This document shows, piece after piece, positions 42,663 to 51,920 of a stretch of DNA of 64,000 nucleotides. The stretch comes from Huintestinicola sp050874005 (GTDB lineage Bacteria; Bacillota; Clostridia; Oscillospirales; Ruminococcaceae). Where the stretch lies: NCBI RefSeq assembly GCF_050874005.1, contig NZ_JBNMJV010000009.1:1-64000 (forward strand), in the 5' to 3' direction. Made by a program: the position numbers and the translations under genes. Below the pieces are notes generated by a model. The model had not been told where the DNA came from. It did not search any database and was given only the letters and a program-made list of their open reading frames with translations. Positions within the stretch are counted from its first letter, which is position 1. Every line of letters starts with the position of its first letter.

Positions 42663-43429
42663 AAAAAGACCTCGCACCCTAATTTCGCATACCAGTTATA
42701 TAAATGTGTATAGTGAATAAAGCAGCCTTCACAGCCTCTATTTTTTAGCTCTTCCATTGCAAGAGCCACCATTTTAAGTCCTATGCCCTGTTTTCTGAAC
42801 TTCGGAACTGTACCCACACAGCCCACGCTGCCCGTTCTTCTGCCGTCCGAAATAAGACAGGTCTCATCATCTCCTAAAATGCAGAACGAAGCAATTTCAC
42901 CGTTTAGATAACCGCAGAAGACCTCGCAACCGTCAAAATACTGCACCCAGTCCACGTCAACAGCCGTCACCGCCGCTTTCAGCTCTGGACATACCGGACA
43001 TATACGAAATTCCACACCCTCGGGAACGGGAATATCGTAATCTGCGGAGCAAAAATCCGAAAGACTCCTCTTCATTTCCGCACAGCCACCCGTTTTTAAA
43101 TATCCAAGCCTTTCCCAGAAGGGACAGGGAGCGTCAATACTCTCTGTGGGAACACCGATAAAAAGCCCCGAAGAAAACCCGCCCGCAAAAATTCTGTCAT
43201 ATCCCCTGCTTTGAATTATCTCCTCCGCTCTGCGGACAAGTCCCGTTCCTATTCCCTGCCTGCGAAAATTTTCCGGAACGCATACAAGCCGAAGCTCGTT
43301 TTCCTTTATCAAAGCAAATCCCCTGTCCCCGTCCTCTATAGCTTCACAGCCGCCGCAAAGCTTCTCAAATGCGTCACGGCAAAGAGGTATCTGAGGAAAA
43401 CATTCTTTAAATAACAAATATCTGTCCAT
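42632..43429 (-). CDS. Tandem GNAT-domain acetyltransferase
   Basis: 265 residues with two acetyl-CoA motifs: VPENFRRQGIGTGLV near residue 52 and VPKFRKQGIGLKMV near residue 208. Each is followed by FWERLGY- or WYAKLGCE-type ends, so this is a duplication fused in one chain. Acceptor unknown. Downstream of the MATE gene by 12 bp and overlapping the carboxypeptidase gene, so the three form an operon. Confidence 0.82.
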   Translation of the reverse strand: MDRYLLFKECFPQIPLCRDAFEKLCGGCEAIEDGDRGFALIKENELRLVCVPENFRRQGIGTGLVRRAEEIIQSRGYDRIFAGGFSSGLFIGVPTESIDAPCPFWERLGYLKTGGCAEMKRSLSDFCSADYDIPVPEGVEFRICPVCPELKAAVTAVDVDWVQYFDGCEVFCGYLNGEIASFCILGDDETCLISDGRRTGSVGCVGTVPKFRKQGIGLKMVALAMEELKNRGCEGCFIHYTHLYNWYAKLGCEVFLWEIFSEKPL

Positions 43430-43441
43430 AGCACGTCTCCT

Positions 43442-44791
43442 TTAAATCAAAGCATTTTTCTCCTTCTCCGAAAGCTCCCTTGACACCATAACAGCAATGG
43501 GTATGGAGACCGCCGCACTCAGCACATCTGCCGCCGCCTGAGTTATCTGTATGCCGAAGAAGCCGAAAGCCGCCGACAGTATATACAATAGAGGGATAAA
43601 GAAAAGCCCCTGTCTTGCAATTGCAAGTATAGTTGCACGCACCGTCCTGCCCATATTCTGCATTATCATATTTGTCATAACACATACGCCCTGCAGCGGA
43701 GCCGTAAGACATTGAAAACGCAGTATATCAGTTCCTGCCTGAACTACTTCAGGGTCGTCTCTGAAAAAACGGATAAGCTGAGGCGCAAATGCATACACCA
43801 CCGCACCGAACACCGCCATAAACAATGTAGAGACCTTTATGCAGAAAAGATAGACCTTTCTGACCCGTCCGAACTGACCTGCGCCGCTGTTAAATCCGCA
43901 AACGGGCTGAAATCCCTGCCCGAAGCCGATGACCACCGATCCGCCCAGCATAACTATCCTGTTCACCACCGAAATAGCTGCGATCGCAGCAGGACCGTAC
44001 ACTACCGCCGCACGGCTCAGACATACGGAAGCAACGCTCATTATGCCCTGCCTGAAAAGTGAGGGCGAGCCGAATCTGAACAAAGCCTTGATTATCTCCT
44101 CAGAGGGCTTGAAAAGGGGCATTTTAAGCTGAAGCCTGCCGCTCATTTTAAGAAGTATAACAAAGGAGACCATCTGACTTATGACCGTAGCAAGCGCCGC
44201 CCCCCGAACCTTCATTCCCAGAACAGAAATGAAAATGGGGTCAAGAATAACATTCAGCACCGAGCCGCCTGCCATACCTATCATACCGTAAAAAGCGCTG
44301 CCTTGAAAACGAAGCTGATTGTTCATAGTAAATGAAGCCATCTGAAAGGGCACACCTATAAGCAGTACGGAAATGTATTCAAGAGTGCTTTCCATAAGTA
44401 TCTCGTCCGCCCCGAGAAAAGCCGCCAGCTCTCTGTCAAAAATAAGACCGAATACCGCAATGACCGTTCCCGTCAGCAGAGAAAGCACCGCCGCCGTATC
44501 GCCCATTACCGCCGCAGAACGTGTGTCCCCCGCTCCAAGCTTTCCGGACATATAGTTGCCCGAGCCGTGACCGTAGAAAAATCCAAGCGCCTGTATGATG
44601 TTCATAAGGGGCAGAGCAATGCCCACAGCCGCCGTAGAAACGGTGTCAAGCCTGCCCACGAAAAAGGTGTCCGCCATATTGTAAAAGGCGGTTATCATCA
44701 TTGTAATAATAGTCGGAACGGCAAGCCGGCACACCAGAAGTTCAACAGGGTCGCAGAGCATCTGCCGTCTTTTTTCCTCCGCAGAGATCAA
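43442..44791 (-). CDS. MATE-family multidrug efflux transporter
   Basis: 449 residues with about 12 membrane spans and the pseudo-twofold MATE pattern: MADTFFVGRLDTVSTAAVGIALP in the N-half and GFGQGFQPVCGFNSGAGQF in the C-half. It exports drugs or metabolites using a Na+ or H+ gradient. First gene of a three-gene leftward operon. Substrate not predictable. Confidence 0.9.
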   Translation of the reverse strand: MISAEEKRRQMLCDPVELLVCRLAVPTIITMMITAFYNMADTFFVGRLDTVSTAAVGIALPLMNIIQALGFFYGHGSGNYMSGKLGAGDTRSAAVMGDTAAVLSLLTGTVIAVFGLIFDRELAAFLGADEILMESTLEYISVLLIGVPFQMASFTMNNQLRFQGSAFYGMIGMAGGSVLNVILDPIFISVLGMKVRGAALATVISQMVSFVILLKMSGRLQLKMPLFKPSEEIIKALFRFGSPSLFRQGIMSVASVCLSRAAVVYGPAAIAAISVVNRIVMLGGSVVIGFGQGFQPVCGFNSGAGQFGRVRKVYLFCIKVSTLFMAVFGAVVYAFAPQLIRFFRDDPEVVQAGTDILRFQCLTAPLQGVCVMTNMIMQNMGRTVRATILAIARQGLFFIPLLYILSAAFGFFGIQITQAAADVLSAAVSIPIAVMVSRELSEKEKNALI

Positions 44792-44931
44792 AGCTGTCCT
44801 CTCCCTTGATTTTACATATTTATATAATTATAACATTTTTTCGTATTTTGATAAACGGAAAATTTATTAACTTAAAAATAAAATTTATGTAAACAATACG
44901 GGACAGACAAAAACATCTGCCCCGCAAAAAA

Positions 44932-45237
44932 TCACATATCCTGCAGATCCGCTGCCGTAATGTCGTTTTCCAGATTATCCCTTGCAAGATCGTTGTCTAT
45001 CGTAGAATAAACCGAGGAAATGGGCTTCTCAGCCTTTTTTTTCGAGTAAGGAACATTGTTCCTCGAGTGAGGAACAGTGTGGTATACCTTAAGCTCGGGG
45101 GAATGAGTTCCCGCAATTATTGGATTTGCCCTTTCCCTGCCGCTTTTCGCCTTGCCCGAAAGCTCCGGAACGGGCGGAGTGCCGTTTTTATGCTCCGTTT
45201 CATTACTGCTGTACCGTCTCATACCTTGCTTTGCCAT
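44932..45237 (-). CDS. Hypothetical basic protein
   Basis: 101 residues, hydrophilic and probably disordered, with a SRNNVPYSKKKAEK segment that arises from a 14-bp direct repeat (TCGAGTAAGGAACA / TCGAGTGAGGAACA near 45041-45076). A weak SD (AAAGGCTGG) precedes the ATG. A weak GC-rich hairpin lies downstream at about 44899-44924. No family recognised, and it could be non-coding. Confidence 0.4.
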   Translation of the reverse strand: MAKQGMRRYSSNETEHKNGTPPVPELSGKAKSGRERANPIIAGTHSPELKVYHTVPHSRNNVPYSKKKAEKPISSVYSTIDNDLARDNLENDITAADLQDM

Positions 45238-45354
45238 ATTTTATTCCAGCCTTTACCAAAAATTTTCGGCTTAAAATAAGCCGTGTATGCAGTATTTCCG
45301 AAAGACATTTATATATTCCGTTTGAGAAGTCACAAAACTTTTTTTGCAATTCTC

Positions 45355-45383
45355 TTGACTTTTTTGACGAATAAGGTTATTAT
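45355..45383 (+). promoter_or_regulatory. Promoter of the polyamine operon
   Basis: TTGACT (45355-45360), 17-bp spacer, TATTAT (45378-45383). A small hairpin (GTTAT / ATAAC, about 45412-45433) lies in the 5' leader before speD. Confidence 0.6.
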
Positions 45384-45460
45384 ATATAATGTGTAATAGT
45401 GTACAAACTTTTGTTATCCCATTTTTGGAATAACGGGAGAATATTTCCGAAAGGAACGTG

Positions 45461-46267
45461 ATGTTAGGGTTGAACGATAAGCTCAAGCTTTATGGGTTTA
45501 ATAACCTTACCAAAACTTTAAGCTTTAATATATATGATATCTGCTATGCCAAGAGTCCGAGGGAGCAGCAGGATTATATCAAGTATATCGACGAGCAGTA
45601 TAATTCCGACCGTCTCACAAAGATACTCTGTGATGTTACCGAAGCCATCGGCGCACACGTGCTGAATATATCCAAGCAGGACTACGAGCCGCAGGGTGCG
45701 TCGGTAACTCTCCTTATCTCCGAGGAACACATCTCCAAGGAGGATATGGACGAGTCCTGCAATATGAGAGGCGTTCCCCAGAAACAGGATATTGCAGGCC
45801 ATCTTGACAAGAGCCATCTTACCGTTCATACCTATCCCGAATTTCACCCCGATAACGCAATAACCACCTTCAGAGTGGATATTGACGTTTCCACCTGCGG
45901 AGAGATCACCCCTCTGAAATCTCTCGATTATCTTATCGGCAGCTTTGATTCGGATATCATCACCATAGATTACAGAGTAAGAGGCTTTACCCGTGACGAA
46001 AAGGGCAAAAAGCTCTTTATCGACCACGATATCACCTCTATCCAGGACTATATCGCCAAGGAGACCCTTGAAAGGTACGACGCTATAGATATAAACGTTT
46101 ATCAGGCGAATATCTTCCACACAAAGATGATGATAAAGGAAATTTTCCTGCAGAATTACCTTTTCAACACCGACACCTACGAGCTTGCCCCTAAGCGCAG
46201 GCTTGAGATAAACGACCTTCTGAGACGTGAAATGATAGAGATATTCAGCGGAATGAATATCTTCTGA
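45461..46267 (+). CDS. speD: S-adenosylmethionine decarboxylase proenzyme
   Basis: 268 residues of the E. coli-type SpeD family. The self-cleavage site is in DKSHLTVHTYPEFHP (near residue 113), where the Ser becomes the pyruvoyl cofactor. It makes decarboxylated SAM, the aminopropyl donor for spermidine. GTG at 45458 is also in frame, but ATG at 45461 is better spaced from AAAGGAA. First gene of a four-gene operon that runs from arginine to spermidine. Confidence 0.93.
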   Translation: MLGLNDKLKLYGFNNLTKTLSFNIYDICYAKSPREQQDYIKYIDEQYNSDRLTKILCDVTEAIGAHVLNISKQDYEPQGASVTLLISEEHISKEDMDESCNMRGVPQKQDIAGHLDKSHLTVHTYPEFHPDNAITTFRVDIDVSTCGEITPLKSLDYLIGSFDSDIITIDYRVRGFTRDEKGKKLFIDHDITSIQDYIAKETLERYDAIDINVYQANIFHTKMMIKEIFLQNYLFNTDTYELAPKRRLEINDLLRREMIEIFSGMNIF

Positions 46268-46299
46268 TCATTGGTATTTTATGAATGGGGGTAATCACC

Positions 46300-47751
46300 T
46301 TGGATCAGAACAGAGCTCCTATTTACGAAGCACTTAACAGATACAACGAAGCGAGAGTGGTTCCCTTTGACGTGCCGGGACACAAGCACGGCAAGGGAAA
46401 CCCAATGCTTACAGAGTTTCTCGGGCAGACCTGTATGAACGTTGACGTAAACTCAATGAAGCCCCTTGATAATCTCTGCCACCCCGTTTCGGTGATAAGA
46501 GACGCAGAGCGGCTTGCCGCCGAAGCATTCGGGGCAGGTCTCTGCTTTTTTATGGTAAACGGCACCACTTCCTCGGTGCAGTCAATGGTGCTTTCGGTCT
46601 GCAAGGAGGGGGATAAGATAATCATTCCCCGAAACGTCCACCGAAGCGCAATAAACGCAATGATAATAAGCGGCGTAAAGCCCGTTTATGTAAATCCCGG
46701 AGTAAACCGCCGTCTCGGCATACCCCTCGGTATGGGCGTAAAGGACGTGGAAAAGGCAATTCTCGAAAATCCCGATGCAAAGGCGGTTTTTGTCAACAAT
46801 CCCACCTATTACGGAATATGCTCCGACCTTAAAAGCATAGTAAAGCTTGCTCATTCCCACGGAATGAAGGTGCTTGCGGACGAGGCACACGGCACACACC
46901 TTTATTTCGGTGAAAATATGCCCATATCCGCAATGGCTGCAGGGGCTGATATGGCGGCTGTGTCTATGCATAAAACAGGCGGCTCTCTCACCCAGAGCAG
47001 CTTTCTTCTTGTGGGCAAGAACACCGACCTTACCGAGGGTCACGTAAGAGCCATAATCAACCTTACCCAGACCACCAGCGGCTCATATCTCCTGCTTTCC
47101 TCCCTTGATATCGCAAGAAAATACTATGCCACTCAGGGCAAGGAGCTTTGCGCACAGATAATCAAATCTGCGGAATACGCAAGAGAAGAAATAAACAAGA
47201 TAGGCGGCTATTACGCCTACTCCGACGAGCTTGTAAACGGAGACGATATCTACGCCTTTGACAAAACAAAGCTGTCAATATATACCCGTGATATCGGACT
47301 TGCAGGCATTGAAGTATACGACCGTCTCCGAGACTCCTACGATATTCAGATGGAGCTTGGCGATATCGGCAATGTCCTTGCCATAATCTCCCCCGGCGAC
47401 CGCTGGAAGGACATCGAGCGCCTTGTTTCAGCCCTTTCAGAGATAAAAAGACGCTTCGGCAAGGACAGCGCAGGACGAATTGACCACGAATACATAAATC
47501 CTCAGATAATCCTCTCCCCCAAGGAAGCCTTTTACGGCGAGCAGGAGGTGCTGCCCATAATGGAAAGCGCAGGGCGGATATCCTGTGAGTTTGTAATGTG
47601 TTATCCCCCGGGCATACCCATAATCGCCCCAGGCGAGCTGCTAACCCCCGAAATACTCGAAAATATCGACTACAGCAAGAAACGGGGCTGCTTTATGACG
47701 GGTACCGAGGATATGAATATCGAGAAGATAAGAGTTATCAGGCAGGATTAA
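46300..47751 (+). CDS. speA: Arginine/lysine/ornithine decarboxylase (aspartate aminotransferase fold)
   Basis: 483 residues. The PLP Lys is in SMHKTGGSLTQSS near residue 225, preceded by LADEAHGTHLYF; the N-terminus has VPFDVPGHKHGKG. The downstream agmatinase implies arginine as substrate (arginine to agmatine), although the family also contains Lys and Orn enzymes. TTG at 46300, preceded by GGGGGT, gives the family-typical start (DQNRAP); an ATG at 46285 is possible. A 14-bp duplication covers its stop codon. Confidence 0.88.
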   Translation: MDQNRAPIYEALNRYNEARVVPFDVPGHKHGKGNPMLTEFLGQTCMNVDVNSMKPLDNLCHPVSVIRDAERLAAEAFGAGLCFFMVNGTTSSVQSMVLSVCKEGDKIIIPRNVHRSAINAMIISGVKPVYVNPGVNRRLGIPLGMGVKDVEKAILENPDAKAVFVNNPTYYGICSDLKSIVKLAHSHGMKVLADEAHGTHLYFGENMPISAMAAGADMAAVSMHKTGGSLTQSSFLLVGKNTDLTEGHVRAIINLTQTTSGSYLLLSSLDIARKYYATQGKELCAQIIKSAEYAREEINKIGGYYAYSDELVNGDDIYAFDKTKLSIYTRDIGLAGIEVYDRLRDSYDIQMELGDIGNVLAIISPGDRWKDIERLVSALSEIKRRFGKDSAGRIDHEYINPQIILSPKEAFYGEQEVLPIMESAGRISCEFVMCYPPGIPIIAPGELLTPEILENIDYSKKRGCFMTGTEDMNIEKIRVIRQD

Positions 47752-47770
47752 AAGTAATCAGGCAGGATTA
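47737..47770 (+). repeat. 14-bp direct repeat at the speA stop codon
   Basis: ATCAGGCAGGATTA at 47737-47750 and again at 47757-47770 (20-bp period). The first copy encodes the last residues of SpeA; the second lies in the intergenic space before speE. It looks like a recent slippage duplication. Confidence 0.85.
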
Positions 47771-47791
47771 TAAAGAAAGGCGGAATATTTT

Positions 47792-48646
47792 ATGGAGCTG
47801 TGGTTCAGCGAATATCATTCAAAAGGCGCAAAAATGTCCATCAGAATAGACAAGCAGCTTTACAGCGGACAGAGTGAATTTCAGAGAATAGACGTCTTTG
47901 ACAGCCCCGAGTTCGGCAGATTTCTAACCCTTGACGGACTAATGATGCTGACCGAAAAGGACGAATTTATGTACCACGAGATGATAACCCACGTGGCAAT
48001 GGCTTCAAATCCCGACATAAAAAAGATTCTCGTTATCGGAGCAGGCGACGGCGGCACCGTAAGGGAGCTCACCCGCTATAAGACTGTGGAGCACATTGAT
48101 ATGGTTGAAATTGACGAGGAAGTTGTTACCGTATGCAAGGAATATCTTCCTCAGACCGCCTGCAAACTTGATGACCCCAGAGTACACCTCTATTTTGAGG
48201 ACGGACTCAGATATGTCCGCACCAAAGAAAATACCTATGACCTGATAATCGTTGACAGCACCGACCCCTTCGGCCCCGGCGAAGGACTTTTCACCAGCGA
48301 ATTCTACGGCAACTGTTATAATGCACTTACCGAAAACGGCATTCTCGTAAATCAGCACGAAAGCCCCTATTACGAGGAGGACGCCAAAGCAATGCAGAGA
48401 GCCCATAAGCGCATAAGAGAATTTTTCCCCATATGCAAGGTATATCAGGTTCATATTCCCACCTACCCCTCGGGTCATTGGCTCTTTGGCTTTGCCTCAA
48501 AGACTGTTGACCCCTTGAGCTTTGACGCCGATAAATGGAACGAGCTGGGAATAAAAACAAAATATTACAACACCGACCTGCATAAGGGCTGTTTTGCCAT
48601 TCCAAACTATGTAAAGGAGCTTCTCGAGGATGCTTGCACAAACTAA
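47792..48646 (+). CDS. speE: Spermidine synthase
   Basis: 284 residues. GAGDGGTVRELTRY binds decarboxylated SAM, and IVDSTDPFGPGEGLFT contains the catalytic Asp loop binding putrescine. The N-terminal WFSEYHSKGAKMSIRI is typical of the family. It transfers an aminopropyl group from SpeD's product to putrescine from SpeB. SD AAAGGCGG. Its last 17 bp overlap the start of speB. Confidence 0.94.
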   Translation: MELWFSEYHSKGAKMSIRIDKQLYSGQSEFQRIDVFDSPEFGRFLTLDGLMMLTEKDEFMYHEMITHVAMASNPDIKKILVIGAGDGGTVRELTRYKTVEHIDMVEIDEEVVTVCKEYLPQTACKLDDPRVHLYFEDGLRYVRTKENTYDLIIVDSTDPFGPGEGLFTSEFYGNCYNALTENGILVNQHESPYYEEDAKAMQRAHKRIREFFPICKVYQVHIPTYPSGHWLFGFASKTVDPLSFDADKWNELGIKTKYYNTDLHKGCFAIPNYVKELLEDACTN

Positions 48647-49496
48647 TTCATTCATTGCCTGCGATACGCCTTTTGAGGAGGCAAAAGCGGTAATATTCGG
48701 CGCACCCTTTGACAGCACAACGTCATTTCGTCCCGGAACACGCTTCGGACCCTCCGCAATGCGTTCCGAAAGCTTCGGGATAGAAACATATTCCCCCTAT
48801 CAGGATAAAGACCTTCTTGACTTAAAGGTGTTCGACTCGGGAGACCTTGAGCTTTGCTTCGGCTCACCCGAAAAAGCCCTTGAGGATATCGAAGAGCGAA
48901 CAAAGGAGATACTTGACGCCGGAAAGCTCCCCGTAATGCTTGGCGGCGAACACCTTGTGACCTTAGGCTCATTCAGAGCAGTTCAAAAAAAATATAACGA
49001 CCTCTATCTTCTCCACTTTGACGCCCACTGCGACCTGAGAGAAGACTACCTCGGACAGAAGCTCTCTCACGCCTGCGTTATCCGCCGCTGCCACGATATC
49101 GTGGGAGACGGAAGGATATTCCAGTTCGGCATAAGAAGCGGCGACAGGGACGAGTTCCGCTTTGCAGCGGAGGGTCACACCGAAATGTACAAAACAGGCA
49201 TAAAAGGCGTGTCCTTTGAAGCGCTCCCCTCGGTCATAGAAAAGCTTAAAGGCAAAAACGTCTACCTCACCATAGATATGGACGTTCTCGACCCTGCATA
49301 TTTCTGCGGAACAGGCACTCCCGAAGCAGGAGGAGCCACCTACAATCAGCTTCTTGAAGCGATCATTATGATAGGCGAAAGCCTTAATATCGTGGGAGCA
49401 GACTTAAACGAGCTTTCCCCCCATTACGACCAGAGCGGAGCCTCAACTGCGATCGCCTGCAAGCTTCTCAGAGAGCTGCTTTTAGCGGTGCTTTAA
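48630..49496 (+). CDS. speB: Agmatinase
   Basis: 288 residues of the ureohydrolase family. The binuclear Mn ligands are in LGGEHLVT, FDAHCDLRED and TIDMDVLDPAY. It cleaves agmatine to putrescine and urea, linking the SpeA-like decarboxylase to SpeE. Full length; overlaps speE by 17 bp. Agmatinase rather than arginase or formiminoglutamase is inferred from the operon. Confidence 0.92.
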   Translation: MLAQTNSFIACDTPFEEAKAVIFGAPFDSTTSFRPGTRFGPSAMRSESFGIETYSPYQDKDLLDLKVFDSGDLELCFGSPEKALEDIEERTKEILDAGKLPVMLGGEHLVTLGSFRAVQKKYNDLYLLHFDAHCDLREDYLGQKLSHACVIRRCHDIVGDGRIFQFGIRSGDRDEFRFAAEGHTEMYKTGIKGVSFEALPSVIEKLKGKNVYLTIDMDVLDPAYFCGTGTPEAGGATYNQLLEAIIMIGESLNIVGADLNELSPHYDQSGASTAIACKLLRELLLAVL

Positions 49497-49499
49497 GCT

Positions 49500-50855
49500 A
49501 TGAAAAACAAGATTAAAAGCATATTTTCGGATAATGAAAATATATTATATCAAAACGCCGTATTCTTAAAATGGCTTGTCATCGCCATACTCTCGGGAAT
49601 TGTAATAGGAGCCGTAGGAGCGGTCTTTCACGAACTTTTAAGCTATGTAACAAACCTGAGACAGGATAACAGCTTTCTTATACTGCTTCTCCCAATAGGC
49701 GGCGTAATTATCGTATGGCTATATAAGATATGCGGAATGGATAAGGACGGCGGCACCAACAGCATTATCAGAGGTGCAAGAGGCGAGGAAACTGTCTCAC
49801 CCAAAACTGCCCCCCTTATAATCATCGCCACACTTCTTACACATCTTCTCGGCGGCTCCGCAGGACGTGAGGGAGCGGCACTCCAGCTTGGAGGAAGCCT
49901 TATCTCTCCTCTCAGAAAGCCCTTGAAGCTAAGCGACGAGGATTATTCCGTACTCATAATGTGCGGAATGGCGGCAGGCTTTTCTGCCTTGTTCGGTACA
50001 CCCGTAGCATCTGCAGTATTTGCCATTGAGGTAACTGTAGTGGGAATAGTCCACTACAGCGCAATAGTCCCCTGCCTTATATCCTCTGTAACTGCTGCAA
50101 TAACCGCCTCGGCTATCGGTGTTCACCCAACATCATTCCGTGTGGAAAGAGTTCCCGTTTTCGACTCAGGCTCGGCTGTAACCGCTTTGCAGGTGTTGCT
50201 TATGGGAATAGCCTGCGCCCTGGTGAGCGTTCTTTTCTGCGCCGTGATACCGGGAATATCAAAAGCGTATAAAAAATATATCCCCAATCCCTACCTCAGA
50301 GCCGCTGCGGGAGGACTTATAGTTGCCACAATTTCCTACGGACTTTACTTTGCCACAGGGACATTTGACTATAATGGCGCAGGCACAGATGTGATCGTAA
50401 AAGCCTTTTCGGGAGAATGTCGTCCCGAAGCCTTTCTGATAAAAATACTTCTTACCGCCCTCACTTTAGGCGCAGGATTTAAAGGCGGCGAGATAGTCCC
50501 CACAATGTTTACGGGAGCCACCTTCGGCTGCTTTTTCGGAAGTCTGATAGGTCTCCCGCCCTCATTCGGAGCAGCACTTGGACTTGTCTCCGTTTTCTGC
50601 GGAGTAACAAACTGTCCATTTTCCGCAATAATACTGAGCATTGAGCTTTACAGCACCAAAGGAGTGCCCTATTTTGCCCTTGCCATCGGACTTTCCTATA
50701 TGCTCTCAGGATATACGGGACTTTACAGCGCACAGAAATTCTACGACAGCAAGCTTAACCGCAAAAAATTCAAGCGTTTCCGCACATATCAGGAGATCAA
50801 GGAAAGCCTGAAAAATCAAGATACAAAGGAAGATAATAACAATGGAACTGATTGA
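49500..50855 (+). CDS. ClC-family chloride channel / transporter
   Basis: 451 residues with about ten membrane helices. Selectivity-filter-type motifs: GSAGREGAALQLGG (gating Glu in GREG) near residue 119 and GFKGGEIVPTMFTGATFG near residue 324. It moves chloride or another anion, perhaps coupled to protons. It has no C-terminal CBS domains. It starts 3 bp after speB, so it is co-transcribed with the polyamine genes, although a functional link is not evident. The nitroreductase gene overlaps its end by 14 bp. Confidence 0.9.
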   Translation: MKNKIKSIFSDNENILYQNAVFLKWLVIAILSGIVIGAVGAVFHELLSYVTNLRQDNSFLILLLPIGGVIIVWLYKICGMDKDGGTNSIIRGARGEETVSPKTAPLIIIATLLTHLLGGSAGREGAALQLGGSLISPLRKPLKLSDEDYSVLIMCGMAAGFSALFGTPVASAVFAIEVTVVGIVHYSAIVPCLISSVTAAITASAIGVHPTSFRVERVPVFDSGSAVTALQVLLMGIACALVSVLFCAVIPGISKAYKKYIPNPYLRAAAGGLIVATISYGLYFATGTFDYNGAGTDVIVKAFSGECRPEAFLIKILLTALTLGAGFKGGEIVPTMFTGATFGCFFGSLIGLPPSFGAALGLVSVFCGVTNCPFSAIILSIELYSTKGVPYFALAIGLSYMLSGYTGLYSAQKFYDSKLNRKKFKRFRTYQEIKESLKNQDTKEDNNNGTD

Positions 50856-51384
50856 ATGTATAAAGACCCGCCGCACCGTCCGCAAATTCACGGATAAGCC
50901 CGTATCACGGGAAACCCTTACGGAAATAATCTCAGCAGCGGCATACGTCCCTTCCTGGAAAAACTCCCAGACAGCAAGGTGGAACATCATTACCGACAGG
51001 GCAATGATCGACAAGATAGCACTTGAAGCCACCTTCGGCTTTGAGCATAACAAGGAAATTATTCTCGGCTGTCCCTGCCTTGTTGTCCAGAGCGCAGTCA
51101 CCAAAAGGTGCGGCTATGAAAAAGACGGCAGCTTCACCACCTCAAAGGGCGACAGCTGGGAGATGTACGACAGCGGGATTGCCGCACAGACCTTTTCTCT
51201 TGCGGCTCACAACGCAGGCCTCGGTTCGGTGATAATGGGTATAATCGACGATAAAAGGATAGCCGAGATAATTGACCTCCCCGACACCGAACGAATAACC
51301 GCCGCCATTGCCGTAGGCTATCCTGCTGAAGAGCCGAACTGCCCTCCCAAAAAATCAGCGGAGGAAATTGCAAGATTTATCTGA
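50842..51384 (+). CDS. Nitroreductase-family flavoprotein
   Basis: 180 residues. N-terminal IKTRRTVRKFTDKPVS and SWKNSQTARW bind FMN; the middle AGLGSVIMGI is typical of the family. It reduces nitro groups, quinones or other acceptors with NAD(P)H. It includes two Cys near residue 75 (GCPCLVVQ). Overlaps the ClC gene by 14 bp, so it is the next gene in the operon. Substrate unknown. Confidence 0.87.
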   Translation: MELIECIKTRRTVRKFTDKPVSRETLTEIISAAAYVPSWKNSQTARWNIITDRAMIDKIALEATFGFEHNKEIILGCPCLVVQSAVTKRCGYEKDGSFTTSKGDSWEMYDSGIAAQTFSLAAHNAGLGSVIMGIIDDKRIAEIIDLPDTERITAAIAVGYPAEEPNCPPKKSAEEIARFI

Positions 51385-51405
51385 ACCAAGGAAAGGAACA
51401 TACAT

Positions 51406-51870
51406 ATGGGCTATATATCCGATATAAGAAAATATGTGGGACATATGCCCATTCAACACACCACCGCCAGCATAATAGTTGAAAACGAAAAAGGCGAGAT
51501 ACTTCTCCAGAAGCGAAAGGACAACGGCACTTGGAGCTACTGCGGAGGATCGGTGGAGCTTTTTGAACGTGTTGAGGACGCCGCCGCAAGGGAACTTCTT
51601 GAGGAAACGGGACTTAAAGCCTTGAGCCTTGAGCTTTTTGGGATATTCTCGGGTGAGGAGCAGCATTACATTTACCCCAACGGCGACGAGGTAAGCACCA
51701 TCGACATCTTATACATCTGCCGCAGCTTTACGGGAGCGCTTAAATGCCAGCCCGAAGAAGTAGAGTCCCTTAATTTTTTTGACATCAGCGATATCCCCGA
51801 AAGTATCAGTCCTCCCACCCGGGAGCCGCTTCGCCAATATATCGAATACCGCCGGGGAGCGATGTTCTGA
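51406..51870 (+). CDS. NUDIX hydrolase
   Basis: 154 residues. The NUDIX box GG(x5)E(x7)REL(x)EETG is visible across residues about 46-68 (GGSVELFERVEDAAA, then RELLEETGL). It hydrolyses a nucleoside diphosphate linked to another moiety; the substrate is unknown. SD AAGGAA. Last gene of the run beginning with speD; the prfB leader follows. Confidence 0.88.
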   Translation: MGYISDIRKYVGHMPIQHTTASIIVENEKGEILLQKRKDNGTWSYCGGSVELFERVEDAAARELLEETGLKALSLELFGIFSGEEQHYIYPNGDEVSTIDILYICRSFTGALKCQPEEVESLNFFDISDIPESISPPTREPLRQYIEYRRGAMF

Positions 51871-51875
51871 CGATA

Positions 51876-51889
51876 CTGAAATATTTCAG
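51876..51889. repeat. 14-bp perfect palindrome upstream of the prfB leader
   Basis: CTGAAATATTTCAG, an uninterrupted palindrome 6 bp after the NUDIX stop. It has the size and symmetry of a dimeric repressor site; no clear promoter could be placed next to it. Confidence 0.4.
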
Positions 51890-51920
51890 CACATCCAAAC
51901 AATACGATACGGAGGAATAA

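Noticed and set aside
44899..44924. Terminator downstream of the 101-residue hypothetical gene
   Set aside because: The hairpin has a bulge and no T-run, so it is mentioned only in the gene entry.
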